Part shown: piece after piece, positions 7,308 through 17,085 of the stretch | Layout: each line of letters begins with the position of its first letter | Numbering within the stretch: the stretch's first letter is position 1 | NCBI RefSeq assembly: GCF_030815415.1 | Contig: NZ_JAUSWW010000001.1 | Coordinates: 8,184,001 to 8,248,000 of the forward strand | Direction: 5' to 3' | DNA length: 64,000 nucleotides | From: Streptomyces canus | GTDB lineage: Bacteria > Actinomycetota > Actinomycetes > Streptomycetales > Streptomycetaceae | Position numbers and translations under genes: made by a program | The notes under the pieces: model-generated | The model's database searches: none | What the model saw: only the letters and a program-made list of their open reading frames with translations | Told to the model about the DNA's origin: nothing

Positions 7308-8519
7308 ATGGCCGACCGGGTCACGGTGATCGGCTGGGACGGCTCGCCGCTGACCGCCGCGGCACGCTCCGCCCTCGGTGCCGCCACGCTGGTGGCGGGC
7401 GCCGCCCACCACCTGGCACTGCCCGAGGTGCCCCCCGCCGCCGAACGCGTCCGACTCGGCAGCGTCGACCTGGCCGCCCGCCGGATCGCGGGCCATCGCG
7501 GCACGGCGGTCGTGTTCGCCGACGGGGACCCCGGGTTCTTCGGAGTCGTACGAACCCTGCGCGCACCCGAGTTCGGCCTGGAGGTCGAGGTCGTCCCCGC
7601 CGTCTCCTCGGTCGCCGCCGCCTTCGCCCGCGCCGGCATGCCCTGGGACGACGCACAGGTGGTCGTCGCACACCGGCGCACCCTGCGACGCGCGGTGAAC
7701 GTATGCCGAGCCCACACCAAGGTCGCCGTCCTCACCTCCCCCGGCGCAGGGCCCGCCGAACTCGGCCTGCTGATGGAGGGAGTCCACCGCACCTTCGTCA
7801 TCTGCGAGGAACTCGGCACCGAGCGGGAACAGGTCACGATCCTCACCTCCGACAAGGTCGCCGACCACAGCTGGCGGGACCCGAACGTCGTCATCGTGAT
7901 CGGCGGCCCGGTGACCGCCGGGGAGGGCGGCGGCTGGATCTCCGGCCGTGAGCCGGCCGCCGGGCCCCGTGGCTGGGCACTGCCCGCCGAGGCGTACGAC
8001 GGTCCGCTCGGCGAGGGTGAGACGGATCTGCTGCGCGCGGCCCAACTCGCCCGCCTCGGGCCCCGCGTCGGCGACCTCGTGTGGGACATCGGCTGCGGCG
8101 GCGGCGCCTTCGCCGTCGAGGCCGCCCGGGCCGGTGCCGCCGTCATCGCCGTCGACCGGGACCTCATCGCCTGCGGCCGCACCGACGCCGCCGCCCGCCG
8201 CTTCGGCGTCCAGCTCCAAATCGTCCGGGGCAGGGCCCCGCACGTGCTGGAGAACCTCCCCGAGCCGGACGTCGTCCGTGTCGGCGGCGGGGGAGCGGCC
8301 GTGGTCTCCGCGGTCGCCGACCGCCGCCCGCAGGGCATCGTCGCCCACGCCATGACGCGCGACGAGGCCGAACTCGTCGGCCGGGACCTGACCGAACACG
8401 GCTACCGCGTCGAGTGTGCCCTGATCCAGTCCGTCGAACTCGACACGCGGGCCTGGACGGAGAAGGAGCGGAGCGTGGCGTTCCTGCTCAGCGGGGTTCT
8501 GCCGGACCGCGCGATGTGA
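7308..8519 (+). CDS. cobL: Precorrin-6Y C5,15-methyltransferase (decarboxylating) CobL / CbiET
   Basis: 403 residues; one polypeptide with both activities of cobalamin (B12) ring synthesis. The N-terminal half (residues 1 to about 200; VTVIGWDGSPL, VVFADGDPGFFG, VVPAVSSVAAAFARAGMPWDDAQVV) is the CbiE-type tetrapyrrole methylase. The C-terminal half has the class I SAM-binding loop VWDIGCGGGAFAVEAAR, the CbiT domain that methylates C15 and decarboxylates the C12 acetate. It needs SAM and acts in the cytoplasm. It is followed by other B12 genes on the same strand (BluB-CobT, CobA), though a 366-base gap suggests a separate promoter for the next gene. Confidence 0.93.
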   Translation: MADRVTVIGWDGSPLTAAARSALGAATLVAGAAHHLALPEVPPAAERVRLGSVDLAARRIAGHRGTAVVFADGDPGFFGVVRTLRAPEFGLEVEVVPAVSSVAAAFARAGMPWDDAQVVVAHRRTLRRAVNVCRAHTKVAVLTSPGAGPAELGLLMEGVHRTFVICEELGTEREQVTILTSDKVADHSWRDPNVVIVIGGPVTAGEGGGWISGREPAAGPRGWALPAEAYDGPLGEGETDLLRAAQLARLGPRVGDLVWDIGCGGGAFAVEAARAGAAVIAVDRDLIACGRTDAAARRFGVQLQIVRGRAPHVLENLPEPDVVRVGGGGAAVVSAVADRRPQGIVAHAMTRDEAELVGRDLTEHGYRVECALIQSVELDTRAWTEKERSVAFLLSGVLPDRAM

Positions 8520-8885
8520 CCCCATTTGTTGGTCCCGTGATCCTGTTGTCGTACTGCGCGCGGTAGGCTGGCCGACTGTTGTACCGCTTCGGTGGACCGG
8601 CCTTTCGTTCGTCAATGTCCGGAAAACGCGCCCGTTTTGGGGTGGGTGTGGTACGGCAGAACCGGAGGACGCGCAACGTGGCGCAGTCCACAGCGAGCTG
8701 TCGCGGATCAAGCTGTCGCGACGGGGGAACGGCCGCGACAATGCCAGTTAATGGCTTTGTCGTCTTTCTCGACGGGCCGTTCGTGCCGCTGGGCACGCAC
8801 GCTCGTTCTTCACTGCGGGGGCGGTCGGTGCGCCGTCCCCGGTGAGCTGGTCGTAGAAGCACTAACCGATGGGCGAGGGGTACGC
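8520..8885 (+). promoter_or_regulatory. Long structured leader before the BluB-CobT gene
   Basis: No convincing gene is present in these 366 bases. They hold a perfect 8-bp inverted repeat (TGTCGCGG about 8700 with CCGCGACA about 8733), a repeated GCTGTCGCG, and GCCAGTTAATGGC. I found no B12-box and cannot name a riboswitch class. A ribosome site GCGAGGGG precedes ATG 8886. Confidence 0.35.
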
Positions 8886-11800
8886 ATGACCGACACCGGC
8901 CAGGTCCCGGGCGAGGGACTGCCGGAGAACGCAGGCATGGTGGAACAGCCGGGCGTTCCCGCGCACGGTGCGTACACCTACCTCTCCGAGACCACCGCCG
9001 AGGACGAAGACCTGTTGCTGCTGCCGGGCGCCCAGGGCGCATGGGGCAACGAGGTCGCCCCACCGGCGCCCGAGCCGGTCGTCGAGACGGTCCACGCCCC
9101 GGGCCCGCACGAGATGTCTGGCCGCGACAGCGGCGCGCACGACCTCAGTGCGGTCCGCGGGCCCGACCCGGTGGCGGCCCCGTCGCTGCCGATCCCGCCG
9201 ATCACCCCGCGCCGGCCCCTGCACCTCGGCCCGCCCATCCCCGACGCCTCCGCCAGCCCGGTCCGCTCCCTCGCCGACCGCGGCCCCGCGGGTGCGCCGG
9301 TCCGCCAGTCGGGCCCGCCCACCGCGAGCCCCGAATACCTCGACGCCCCGCAGCCGCTGCGTGAGATGTCCCCGCAGGGCGCGGCCCCTTGGGGCGCCCC
9401 GGCTCCCATGGGCACCATGACCCCGGCTGCCGAAACGGTTGTCCCGGTGCCGGAACAGGGCACCGAACCGGCGGGCGCGGCCCAGGCCGCGGTGTCCCGT
9501 CCCGCGACGGAGGCGGTCGAGGCCACCGGCGTACCGCAGCCCCAGGAGGACGCGTACGCCGAGCAGGGCATGGCAGGCGGCGACGCGGTGCCGGCCGCCG
9601 GGGAGGCGTACGGCGAGCCCGTCGTCGCCGAGCATGTGCCGGAAGCCGGGGGCGTCCCCGGCTCCGAGGGGCTTCCCGTGACCGGGGTTCCGGGCGCCGA
9701 CGGGTTCCCGGGTGCTGAGGCTGTCACCGGAGATTCTTACGCGCCGGGGGCCGAGACCGTTCAGGGCGATGTGAACGTGCCGGGGTCCGCGGTGTTCCCG
9801 GAGACCGCGGCCGCGAACGCCCCCGAGGCGAACGGCATCCCGGTCGCCGCACACACGCCGGACGGAATCGCGCCGGAGGCCGCCGAGGGTCCCGCCGTGG
9901 TGTCCGCTCCGGAGGGCGGGGAAGCTCCGGCGGCCGAGCAGATCGATGGTCCCGGGTTCGCGGGTGAGGCCGGACAGTACGCCGGTGTCGCTCCGGCTCC
10001 GGAGGCCGTGCCGGTCCCGGATGCCGTGGATGCCGCCGACGCCGCTCAGGGCGCCGTTGCCGAGGACCCGGCTGGTGCCGGACAGGTGCCGGGTGCCGTC
10101 GAGGTACCGGAGGCCGCTCCCGTGCCGGACGCCGTGGAGGTGGCGGACTTCGCGCAGGTCCCGGCTCCCGCCGTGGTGCCCGACGCCGATCAGACCCCGA
10201 CTTCCGTGCCCCTGCCGGACCTCGCGCAGACCCCCGAGGCGCCGCTCGCGCCCGAACCCGCCGAGCCCCAGGCCGTACCGGAACCGGAAGCGCCCGGTCC
10301 GGAGTTCGCTCAGGTCGCCGAGCCCACCGTGGTCGTGGCCGAGGTCGCCGAGCCCGCCGGACTCCAGGCCGTGCCGGTCCCGGAGGCCCCCGGCCCCGAG
10401 GCCGACCAGACCGCAGTGCCCATCCCTGTCGTGGCCGAGACCGCCGTACCGGAGCCCGTACCGGCCCCCGAGCCCGTGCCGGCCCCCGAAGCCATCGTTC
10501 CGGGCGCCCGCTCCCGAGCCCGCCGAAGCCGCGGCCCCGCCGGCCCCCGAACTCCCTGCCCTGGAGGCCCCCGCTCCTGTGCCGTGCCCCGAGGCCACCG
10601 ACGCGGAGCAACTGCCGCACCCCGTGGACCCGGAGGCCGTCGCACAGCCGGAGCCGCTCGCTGCGGCAGCGGAACAGTTCGCGCAGCCGGAGGCCACCCC
10701 CGCGGACGTCACGCAGGAGCAGAGCGAGCAGCCTGCCCCCGTCGACGCTCTCGCGCAGTTCGCCGACGCCCCCGGCCCCGCGCCGGTCCCGGAGGCACCT
10801 CAGTCGGTGGCCGCCGCGGCAGAGGCACCCGCCGACGACCTCCAGGCCGTCCCCGCCCCGTCGCTCGTCGCCGAACCCGCGGGCCCGCAGGTCCTGTTCG
10901 TGGACCAGGACCAGCCGATCGTGGAGGCTCCGCAGCCCGTGGGCCAGTTCGTCCCGGTAGAGGGCTCGGTGCCGACGACCCCGCACCTCGCCCCCACCCC
11001 GCCCCAGGCCCTCGTCCTCCCCCCGGAGGAGCACACCGCCGTCCCCGCTCCCCGTGACGGTGACCCCGAACTCGTTCAGCACGCCGACGACCTGGACACC
11101 CGGGGCGCGGATCAGGAAGAGAGCACGGCCCCCGTGGAAGAAGTACGTCGGTCCACCGGCCCGGCCGCGCCCGCCTACGACGACGCCGAGCGCGAGGCCG
11201 TTCTCAAGGTCATGCGTGAGCGCCGTGACATCCGCAACGGCTTCCGCAGCGACCCCATCCCGCACGAGGTCCTGCTCCGCGTCCTGGAAGCGGCCCACAC
11301 CGCACCGTCCGTGGGCCACTCCCAACCGTGGGACTTCGTCGTCATCCGCTCGGCCGAGACGCGCCGCACCATGCACGAACTGGCCATGCGCCAGCGCGAC
11401 GCGTACGCCAAGTCCCTCCCCAAGGGCCGGGCCAAGCAGTTCAAGGAACTGAAGATCGAGGCCATCCTCGACACCCCGGTGAACATCGTCGTCACCGCGG
11501 ACCCCACGCGCGGCGGGCGTCACACCCTCGGCCGGCACACCCAGCCGCAGATGGCCCCGTACTCCTCCGCGCTCGCCGTCGAGAACCTCTGGCTCGCCGC
11601 CCGCGCCGAGGGCCTCGGCGTCGGCTGGGTCAGCTTCTTCGACGAGCGCGAGATGGTCCGTTCCCTCGGCCTGCCCGAGCACCTGGAGGTCGTCGCCTAC
11701 CTCTGCGTCGGCTATGTCGACGAGTTCCCGGACGAGCCCGAGCTGCTCCAGGCCGGCTGGTCCAAGCGGCGCCCGCTGTCATGGGTCGTCCACGAGGAGA

Positions 11801-12891
11801 CGTACGGCCGTCGCGCGCTGCCCGGCGAGGAGCCGCACGACCTGCTCGCCGAGACCGTCTCCCAGATCCGCCCGCTGGACGCCAAGGCGCTCGGCGAGGC
11901 CTGGGAGCGACAGAAGCGCATGACCAAGCCGCCGGGCTCGCTCGGCATGCTGGAGATCATCTCCGCGCAGCTGTCGGGCCTGTCCCGGCAGTGCCCGCCG
12001 CCGATCCCGGAGCCCGCGGCGGTCGCGATCTTCACCGGTGACCACGGCGTCCACGCCCAGGGCGTCACCCCCTGGCCGCAGGAGGTGACGGCCCAGATGG
12101 TCGCCAACTTCCTCGGCGGGGGCGCGGTCTGCAACGCCTTCGCCGCCCAGGTCGGCGCCGAGGTCTGCGTGGTGGACGTCGGCGTGGCGGCCGACCTGCC
12201 CGCCACCCCCGGCCTGCTGCCCCGAAAGGTCCGCGCGGGCACCTCCGACATGACCACCGGCCCCGCGATGACCCGCGAGGAGGCCAAGCGAGCCATCGAG
12301 GTCGGCATCGAGACCGCCCGCGACCTGGTGGCGGCCGGCAACAAGGCCCTGCTCACCGGTGAGATGGGCATCGCGAACACCACCGCGTCCGCCGCCCTGA
12401 TCTCGGTCTTCACGGACACCGACCCGGCCGACGTGACCGGCCGCGGCACCGGCATCAACGACGAGACCCTCGCCCGCAAGACCGAGGTCGTCCGCCGCGC
12501 TCTCGAGGTCCACCAGCCGGACCCGGCCGACCCCATCGGCGTACTCGCCGCGATCGGCGGCTTCGAACACGCGGCGATGGTCGGCCTCCTGCTGGGCGGC
12601 GCGTCCCTGCGCACCCCGGTGATCCTGGACGGCGTCAGCGCCGGCGCCGCCGCCCTGGTCGCGCGTGCCATCGCCCCCGAGGTCCTCGCGGCCTGCATCG
12701 CAGGCCACCGCAGCGCGGAGCCCGGGCACGTGGCCGCCCTGAACAAGCTCGGCCTGCGCCCTCTGGTCGACCTCGACCTCCGCCTGGGCGAGGGCACGGG
12801 CGCCCTGCTGGCCCTGCCCCTGGTGCAGAGCACCGCGCGCGCGATGCACGAGGTCGCGACGTTCGACTCGGCCGGGGTCACCGAGAAGTAG
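8886..12891 (+). pseudogene. cobT: Disordered-BluB-CobT fusion gene, broken by a one-base frameshift
   Basis: Starting at ATG 8886 (GAGGGG upstream), the protein would be about 1,334 residues if one base is removed near 10502-10504. Residues 1 to about 760 are a low-complexity Ala/Pro/Glu/Val tail with no domain. Next comes a BluB/nitroreductase domain (about 11200-11820; REAVLKVMRERRDIRNGF, SVGHSQPWDFVVI, LWLAARAEGLGVGWVSFF), which makes dimethylbenzimidazole from FMNH2. The final domain (about 11880-12880) is CobT, joining dimethylbenzimidazole to nicotinate mononucleotide: GEMGIANTTASAAL and the catalytic-Glu region HRSAEPGH are present. The fused steps build the lower ligand of B12. A GGG run at 10502-10504 shifts the frame; dropping one G restores VPAPAPEPAEA. 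If real, only an internal start would give enzyme; it may be a sequencing error. Confidence 0.8.
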
Positions 12892-12900
12892 GCCGGATCC

Positions 12901-12942
12901 GGGGGTGGTCGGGGCAGGCGTTCCTGCGGGCCCCCCACCCCC
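12901..12942 (+). terminator. Hairpin after cobT
   Basis: GGGGGTGG (12901-12908) can pair with CCACCCCC (12935-12942) around an inner GCAGG/CCTGC stem. It is directly downstream of the cobT stop. Confidence 0.5.
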
Positions 12943-13037
12943 GCCGTACGCTGAATCCGCAGCTTAAAATCCGCACGTCAGGGCAGCTCCAGAGCCGTAG
13001 CGCCCATCGCATCGCCCGTACGAGGAGCCGCACCCTC

Positions 13038-14270
13038 ATGGCCGAAAACCCCGCCTACCCCGTAGGCCTCCGCCTCACCGGCCGCAAGGTCGTCGTCCTC
13101 GGCGGCGGCCAGGTCGCCCAGCGCCGCCTCCCGGCACTGATCGCAGCGGGCGCGGACATCCTCCTCGTATCCCCCGGAGCGACCCCCTCGGTCGAGGCGA
13201 TGGCGGACGCGGGTGAGATCACCTGGGCGAAGCGGCCGTACGCCGAAGGCGACCTCGCCGACGCCTGGTACGCCCTCATCGCCACCAGCGACCCCGAGGC
13301 CAACACCGCGGCCTCCGCCGAAGCGGAGCGGCACCGCGTCTGGTGCGTCCGCTCGGACGACGCCGACCAGGCGACGGCCTGGACCCCGGCCACCGGCCAC
13401 AGCGAGGGCGTCACGGTCGCCGTCCTCACCACGAACGCCAAGGGCCGCGACCCCCGCCACACCGCCGCGATCCGCGACGCGGTGGTGGAGGGCCTGCGCG
13501 ACGGAACCCTCGTGGCGCCCCACCACCGCACCCGCACCTCCGGCGTCGCCCTCGTCGGTGGCGGCCCCGGCGACCCGGACCTCATCACGGTCCGCGGCCG
13601 CCGCCTCCTCGCCGAGGCCGACGTCGTCATCGCCGACCGCCTCGGCCCGCGCGACCTCCTCGCCGAACTCCCGCCGCACGTCGAGGTGATCGACGCGGCG
13701 AAGATCCCGTACGGCCGTTTCATGGCCCAGGAGGCCATCAACAACGCCCTCATCGAGCACGCCAAGCAGGGCAAGTCGGTCGTACGGCTGAAGGGCGGCG
13801 ACCCCTACGTCTTCGGCCGTGGCATGGAGGAGCTGCACGCCCTCGCCGAGGCCGGCATCCCCTGCACCGTCGTCCCCGGCATCTCCAGCTCGATCTCGGT
13901 GCCGGGCGCGGCCGGCATCCCCGTCACCCACCGCGGTGTCGCACACGAGTTCACGGTGGTCAGCGGCCATGTCGCCCCTGACGACGAGCGCTCCCTGGTC
14001 GACTGGCCCGCGCTCGCCAGGCTCACGGGCACGCTGGTGATCCTGATGGGCGTCGACAAGATCGGGAAGATCGCCGAGACGCTCGTCGCGCACGGCAAGC
14101 CGGCGGACACTCCGGTGGCTCTCGTCCAGGAGGGCACGACGGCGGCCCAGCGCCGCGTGGACGCCACCCTCGCGACGGTCGCCGAGACGGTCCGTACGCA
14201 GGAGGTCAGGCCGCCGGCCGTCATCGTCATCGGCGCGGTCGTGAACGTCGGCCCCGGGGCAACCGCGTAA
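13038..14270 (+). CDS. cobA: Siroheme synthase-type protein: precorrin-2 dehydrogenase plus uroporphyrinogen-III C-methyltransferase
   Basis: 410 residues. The N-terminal part (about 1-160) is a CysG_N Rossmann domain (KVVVLGGGQVAQRRLPAL) that oxidises precorrin-2 with NAD. The C-terminal part (about 170-405) is the SAM-dependent methylase (VALVGGGPGDPDLITVRG, VIADRLGPRDLL, VVRLKGGDPYVFGRGMEEL, VVPGISSSISVPGAAGIPVTHRG) that makes precorrin-2 from uroporphyrinogen III. Precorrin-2 is the branch point to siroheme and B12, fitting the cobL and cobT neighbours. At 410 residues it is shorter than E. coli CysG (457), so the chelatase portion is reduced and ferrochelation may need another enzyme. 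The symbol cysG would be equally fair. Confidence 0.92.
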   Translation: MAENPAYPVGLRLTGRKVVVLGGGQVAQRRLPALIAAGADILLVSPGATPSVEAMADAGEITWAKRPYAEGDLADAWYALIATSDPEANTAASAEAERHRVWCVRSDDADQATAWTPATGHSEGVTVAVLTTNAKGRDPRHTAAIRDAVVEGLRDGTLVAPHHRTRTSGVALVGGGPGDPDLITVRGRRLLAEADVVIADRLGPRDLLAELPPHVEVIDAAKIPYGRFMAQEAINNALIEHAKQGKSVVRLKGGDPYVFGRGMEELHALAEAGIPCTVVPGISSSISVPGAAGIPVTHRGVAHEFTVVSGHVAPDDERSLVDWPALARLTGTLVILMGVDKIGKIAETLVAHGKPADTPVALVQEGTTAAQRRVDATLATVAETVRTQEVRPPAVIVIGAVVNVGPGATA

Positions 14271-14334
14271 CCCCGGGTAACCCAACTCGTCCCCAGCCGT
14301 TGGCACCGCACCCAGAGCAAGGCAGTATCACCCT

Positions 14335-15153
14335 GTGGCCGATCTCATCACCGTCGAGGATCCCGACGACCCGCGCCTGCGCGACTACACAGGCCTGACC
14401 GACGTCGAACTGCGCCGCAAACGAGAACCCGCCGAGGGCCTGTTCATCGCCGAGGGCGAGAAGGTCATCAGAAGGGCCAAGGACGCCGGGTACGAGATGC
14501 GTTCGATGCTGCTGTCCGCCAAGTGGGTCGACGTCATGCGCGACGTCATCGACGAGCTCCCGGCCCCGGTCTACGCGGTCAGCCCGGAGCTCGCCGAGCA
14601 GGTCACGGGCTATCACGTGCACCGCGGCGCGCTCGCCTCCATGCAGCGCAAGCCGCTCCCGACGGCGACCGACCTCCTCCAGACCGCCCGCCGCGTGGTG
14701 GTCATGGAGTCGGTCAACGACCACACCAACATCGGCGCGATCTTCCGCTCGGCGGCGGCGCTCGGCATGGACGCGGTCCTGCTCTCCCCGGACTGCGCCG
14801 ACCCGCTGTACCGCCGTAGCGTCAAGGTCTCCATGGGCGCGGTCTTCTCGGTCCCCTACGCCCGTCTCGACACCTGGCCCAAGAGCCTGGAGTCCGTCCG
14901 CGAGGCCGGTTTCTCCCTCCTCGCCCTCACCCCGGACGAGAAGGCCAGGACCCTCGACGAGGCCGCCCCTCACAAAATGGACCGGGTCGCCCTGATGCTC
15001 GGCGCGGAGGGCGACGGCCTCTCCACCCAGGCCCTGGTCGCCGCCGACGAATGGGTCCGCATCCCCATGGCCCACGGCGTCGACTCGCTCAACGTCGGTG
15101 CGGCGGCCGCGGTCGCCTTCTACGCGGTGGCCACCGGCCGCCCCGAGCTCTAG
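14335..15153 (+). CDS. TrmH/SpoU family RNA 2'-O-methyltransferase
   Basis: 272 residues from GTG 14335. The N-terminus (ADLITVEDPDDPRLRDY, then GLFIAEGEKVIRRA) is the L30e-like substrate-binding domain. The C-terminal knot domain shows motif 1 (NDHTNIGAIFRSAAALGMDAV), motif 2 (LMLGAEGDGLS) and motif 3 (IPMAHGVDSLNVGAAAAVAFYA). These enzymes use SAM to methylate ribose in rRNA or tRNA; the site cannot be told from sequence. Relatives include thiostrepton-type resistance methylases, but there is no context for resistance here. Followed after seven bases by a Nudix gene. Confidence 0.92.
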   Translation: MADLITVEDPDDPRLRDYTGLTDVELRRKREPAEGLFIAEGEKVIRRAKDAGYEMRSMLLSAKWVDVMRDVIDELPAPVYAVSPELAEQVTGYHVHRGALASMQRKPLPTATDLLQTARRVVVMESVNDHTNIGAIFRSAAALGMDAVLLSPDCADPLYRRSVKVSMGAVFSVPYARLDTWPKSLESVREAGFSLLALTPDEKARTLDEAAPHKMDRVALMLGAEGDGLSTQALVAADEWVRIPMAHGVDSLNVGAAAAVAFYAVATGRPEL

Positions 15154-15160
15154 GAGCCCG

Positions 15161-15553
15161 ATGCCCCAGGGCGAGGCGATCGTCGCGGTCCTGCTCCGAG
15201 CCGATCGACTGTTGGTCATCCGCCGCGGCCCCACCGTCTCCCGCCCCGGCTACTGGCAACCTCTCAGCGGCCGCATCGAACCGGGCGAGACCCAACGGCA
15301 GGCGCTGCTCCGCGAGGTACGCGAGGAGGTCGGCCTCACCGTCGTACCGCTCGCGAAGGTCTGGGAGTCCGAGACCGACGACGGCCGCTACCGCCTCCAC
15401 TGGTGGACCGCCCGCGCCGACGAAGGCTTGGTGGTCCCCGACCCCGTGGAGGTGGCCGAGGCCCGCTGGATCACCCCGGAGGAGTTCCCGGCCCTGGACC
15501 CGATCTTCGAAGGGGACCTGGAGTTCTTCGACCGGATCCTGCCGAGCCTGTGA
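15161..15553 (+). CDS. Nudix hydrolase
   Basis: 130 residues from ATG 15161, whose ribosome site TAGGAG overlaps the stop of the methyltransferase gene, so the two are coupled. The Nudix box is complete: G in SGRIEPGE, then a seven-residue spacer and LREVREEVGL (about residues 37-59). The enzyme should cleave a nucleoside diphosphate linked to another group using Mg2+. The rest of the fold (YWQPLSGRI, WESETDDGRYRLHWWTAR) is ordinary; no substrate marker is seen. Confidence 0.9.
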   Translation: MPQGEAIVAVLLRADRLLVIRRGPTVSRPGYWQPLSGRIEPGETQRQALLREVREEVGLTVVPLAKVWESETDDGRYRLHWWTARADEGLVVPDPVEVAEARWITPEEFPALDPIFEGDLEFFDRILPSL

Positions 15554-15557
15554 CCCG

Positions 15558-16889
15558 CTAGTCCGTCGATCGGTCCGGCGGCGTCACGTGCGCCTGCTCA
15601 TGGCGTACGACACCACGGTCGCCGTCGAGCCCCCGTGCCGGACCCTGGCATCCCTGGGCCGCTGCGATACCGAGCGCCGCCAGCACCGTCACCACGACGA
15701 ACACGAACAGCCGCTGGCGCAGCAGCCGGGGATTGGCGGGCCGGCGCCCCGTCCCCGTGGTCCTGGGACCCGGACGACCGGCGCCGCTGCGGGGCGCCGG
15801 ACGGTTGCCGGAGCGCGTCGTGTTCCGCGAGGCGGGCGTGGGCCGCCCACCGCTGCGGGACGCAGATCCGTTGCGCGATGGTGCGGGCCCGCGCGAGGAC
15901 GTGCCGCGGGGCGGGGGAGTGCGCTGCGTGGGTCCCGGCGTCTGCCCCTGCGGACGGCGCTGGGCGCGTTGCTGCTCCGGATGGCTCGGCTCGGCGAGCC
16001 GTCCCGTGGGCCGGTCGCTCTCGCCGGCCCGCGGCGCGGGCGGCCGGACGTCAGCGAGCCCCTGAGCCTCCCGCGACGCGATCTCCTTGAGCCGCAGCGA
16101 CAGTTGGAGCGTGCTCGGCCGTTCCTCGGGATCCTTGGCGAGACAGGCCCGCACGAGCGGAGCCAGCGCGTCGGGCACCCCGCCCAGGTGCGCCTCCTCG
16201 TGCACCACGCGGTACAGCATCACCTCGGAACTGCCGTGCCCGAAGGGCGAGTCACCCATGGCGGCGTACGCCAGGGTCGCCCCCAGCGAGAACACGTCCG
16301 TGGCCGGGGTGACGGCGGCCCCGCGCACCTGCTCGGGCGCGAGGAAGCCGGGCGACCCGACGGCCGTACCCACATGAGTGAGCGTGGAGGCCCCCGTCGC
16401 CCAGGCGATGCCGAAGTCGATGATCCGCGGCCCCTTGGGGGACAGCAGGATGTTGGACGGCTTGAGATCCCGGTGCACGACCCCGGCCTCATGCACCGCG
16501 ACGAGCCCCTCCGACAGGGCGGCCCCGATGGCGGCGACCTCGGCCGCGCCCAGCGAGCCCTCGTCGGCGACCTTGTCGTGCAGGGAGGGGCCGGGCACGT
16601 ACTGCGTGGCGAACCACGGCCGTTCCGCGTCGAGATCGGCGGCCACGAGCCGTGCCGTGCACCCACCGCGAATCCGCCGGGCCGCCGAGACCTCACGCGC
16701 GAACCGCGAACGGAACTCCTGGTCCTCCGCCAGATCGGGCCGGATCACCTTCAGCGCGACCCGCTGCCCCTTCTTGTCGGAGCCCAGATAGACGACGCCC
16801 ATCCCGCCCGCGCCGAGCCGTCTGTGAAGCCTGAACGAGCCGACGACGCGCGGGTCCTCGCGCCTCAGGCGCATCATCGCCATGTTCAT
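15558..16889 (-). CDS. Membrane-anchored serine/threonine protein kinase (PknB-like)
   Basis: 443 residues from ATG 16889, preceded on the minus strand by GCGGGG; an in-frame ATG at 16919 is possible. The kinase domain (about 20-280) has the glycine loop LGAGGMGVVYLG, the lysine in VALKVIRPDL, catalytic HRDLKPSNILL, DFGIAW and APEQVRG, so it should be active. A long Pro/Arg/Ser-rich linker follows (about 290-390), then one membrane helix (FVFVVVTVLAALGIAAA) and a tail of only some 30 residues outside. There is no PASTA or other sensor domain, so the signal is unclear. It converges with the Nudix gene, four bases apart. Confidence 0.92.
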   Translation of the reverse strand: MNMAMMRLRREDPRVVGSFRLHRRLGAGGMGVVYLGSDKKGQRVALKVIRPDLAEDQEFRSRFAREVSAARRIRGGCTARLVAADLDAERPWFATQYVPGPSLHDKVADEGSLGAAEVAAIGAALSEGLVAVHEAGVVHRDLKPSNILLSPKGPRIIDFGIAWATGASTLTHVGTAVGSPGFLAPEQVRGAAVTPATDVFSLGATLAYAAMGDSPFGHGSSEVMLYRVVHEEAHLGGVPDALAPLVRACLAKDPEERPSTLQLSLRLKEIASREAQGLADVRPPAPRAGESDRPTGRLAEPSHPEQQRAQRRPQGQTPGPTQRTPPPRGTSSRGPAPSRNGSASRSGGRPTPASRNTTRSGNRPAPRSGAGRPGPRTTGTGRRPANPRLLRQRLFVFVVVTVLAALGIAAAQGCQGPARGLDGDRGVVRHEQAHVTPPDRSTD

Positions 16890-17085
16890 CCCCGCTGCCC
16901 GGTCCGTGTGACGAGCCACAGCTTACGTTTCCACGGCCGCCCGCGCGCAGAGGCCGCGCCCTCTCGTCCCGATGGATTGTCAGTGCTGGGTGGGAGAATT
17001 GAGGGGTGGTCAGGGAGCGGCGGAGCGGGGTGGGTTCGCTCTGCCGGTGATCCCAACCACCTCTCGTCGAAGGGGGATTGAACCC

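Noticed and set aside
8520..8885. Cobalamin or c-di-AMP riboswitch
   Set aside because: No B12-box, and although a GGGGGAAC string is present the companion GGGUGAA-type element of the c-di-AMP motif is missing.
8862..11682. Long minus-strand open frames opposite the cobT tail
   Set aside because: They mirror the low-complexity coding strand, are Gly/Arg-rich and have no ribosome site; typical shadows in GC-rich DNA.
14335..15153. Thiostrepton-type resistance methylase
   Set aside because: It shares the SpoU knot with such enzymes but lacks any antibiotic gene context, and this gene is part of the core region.
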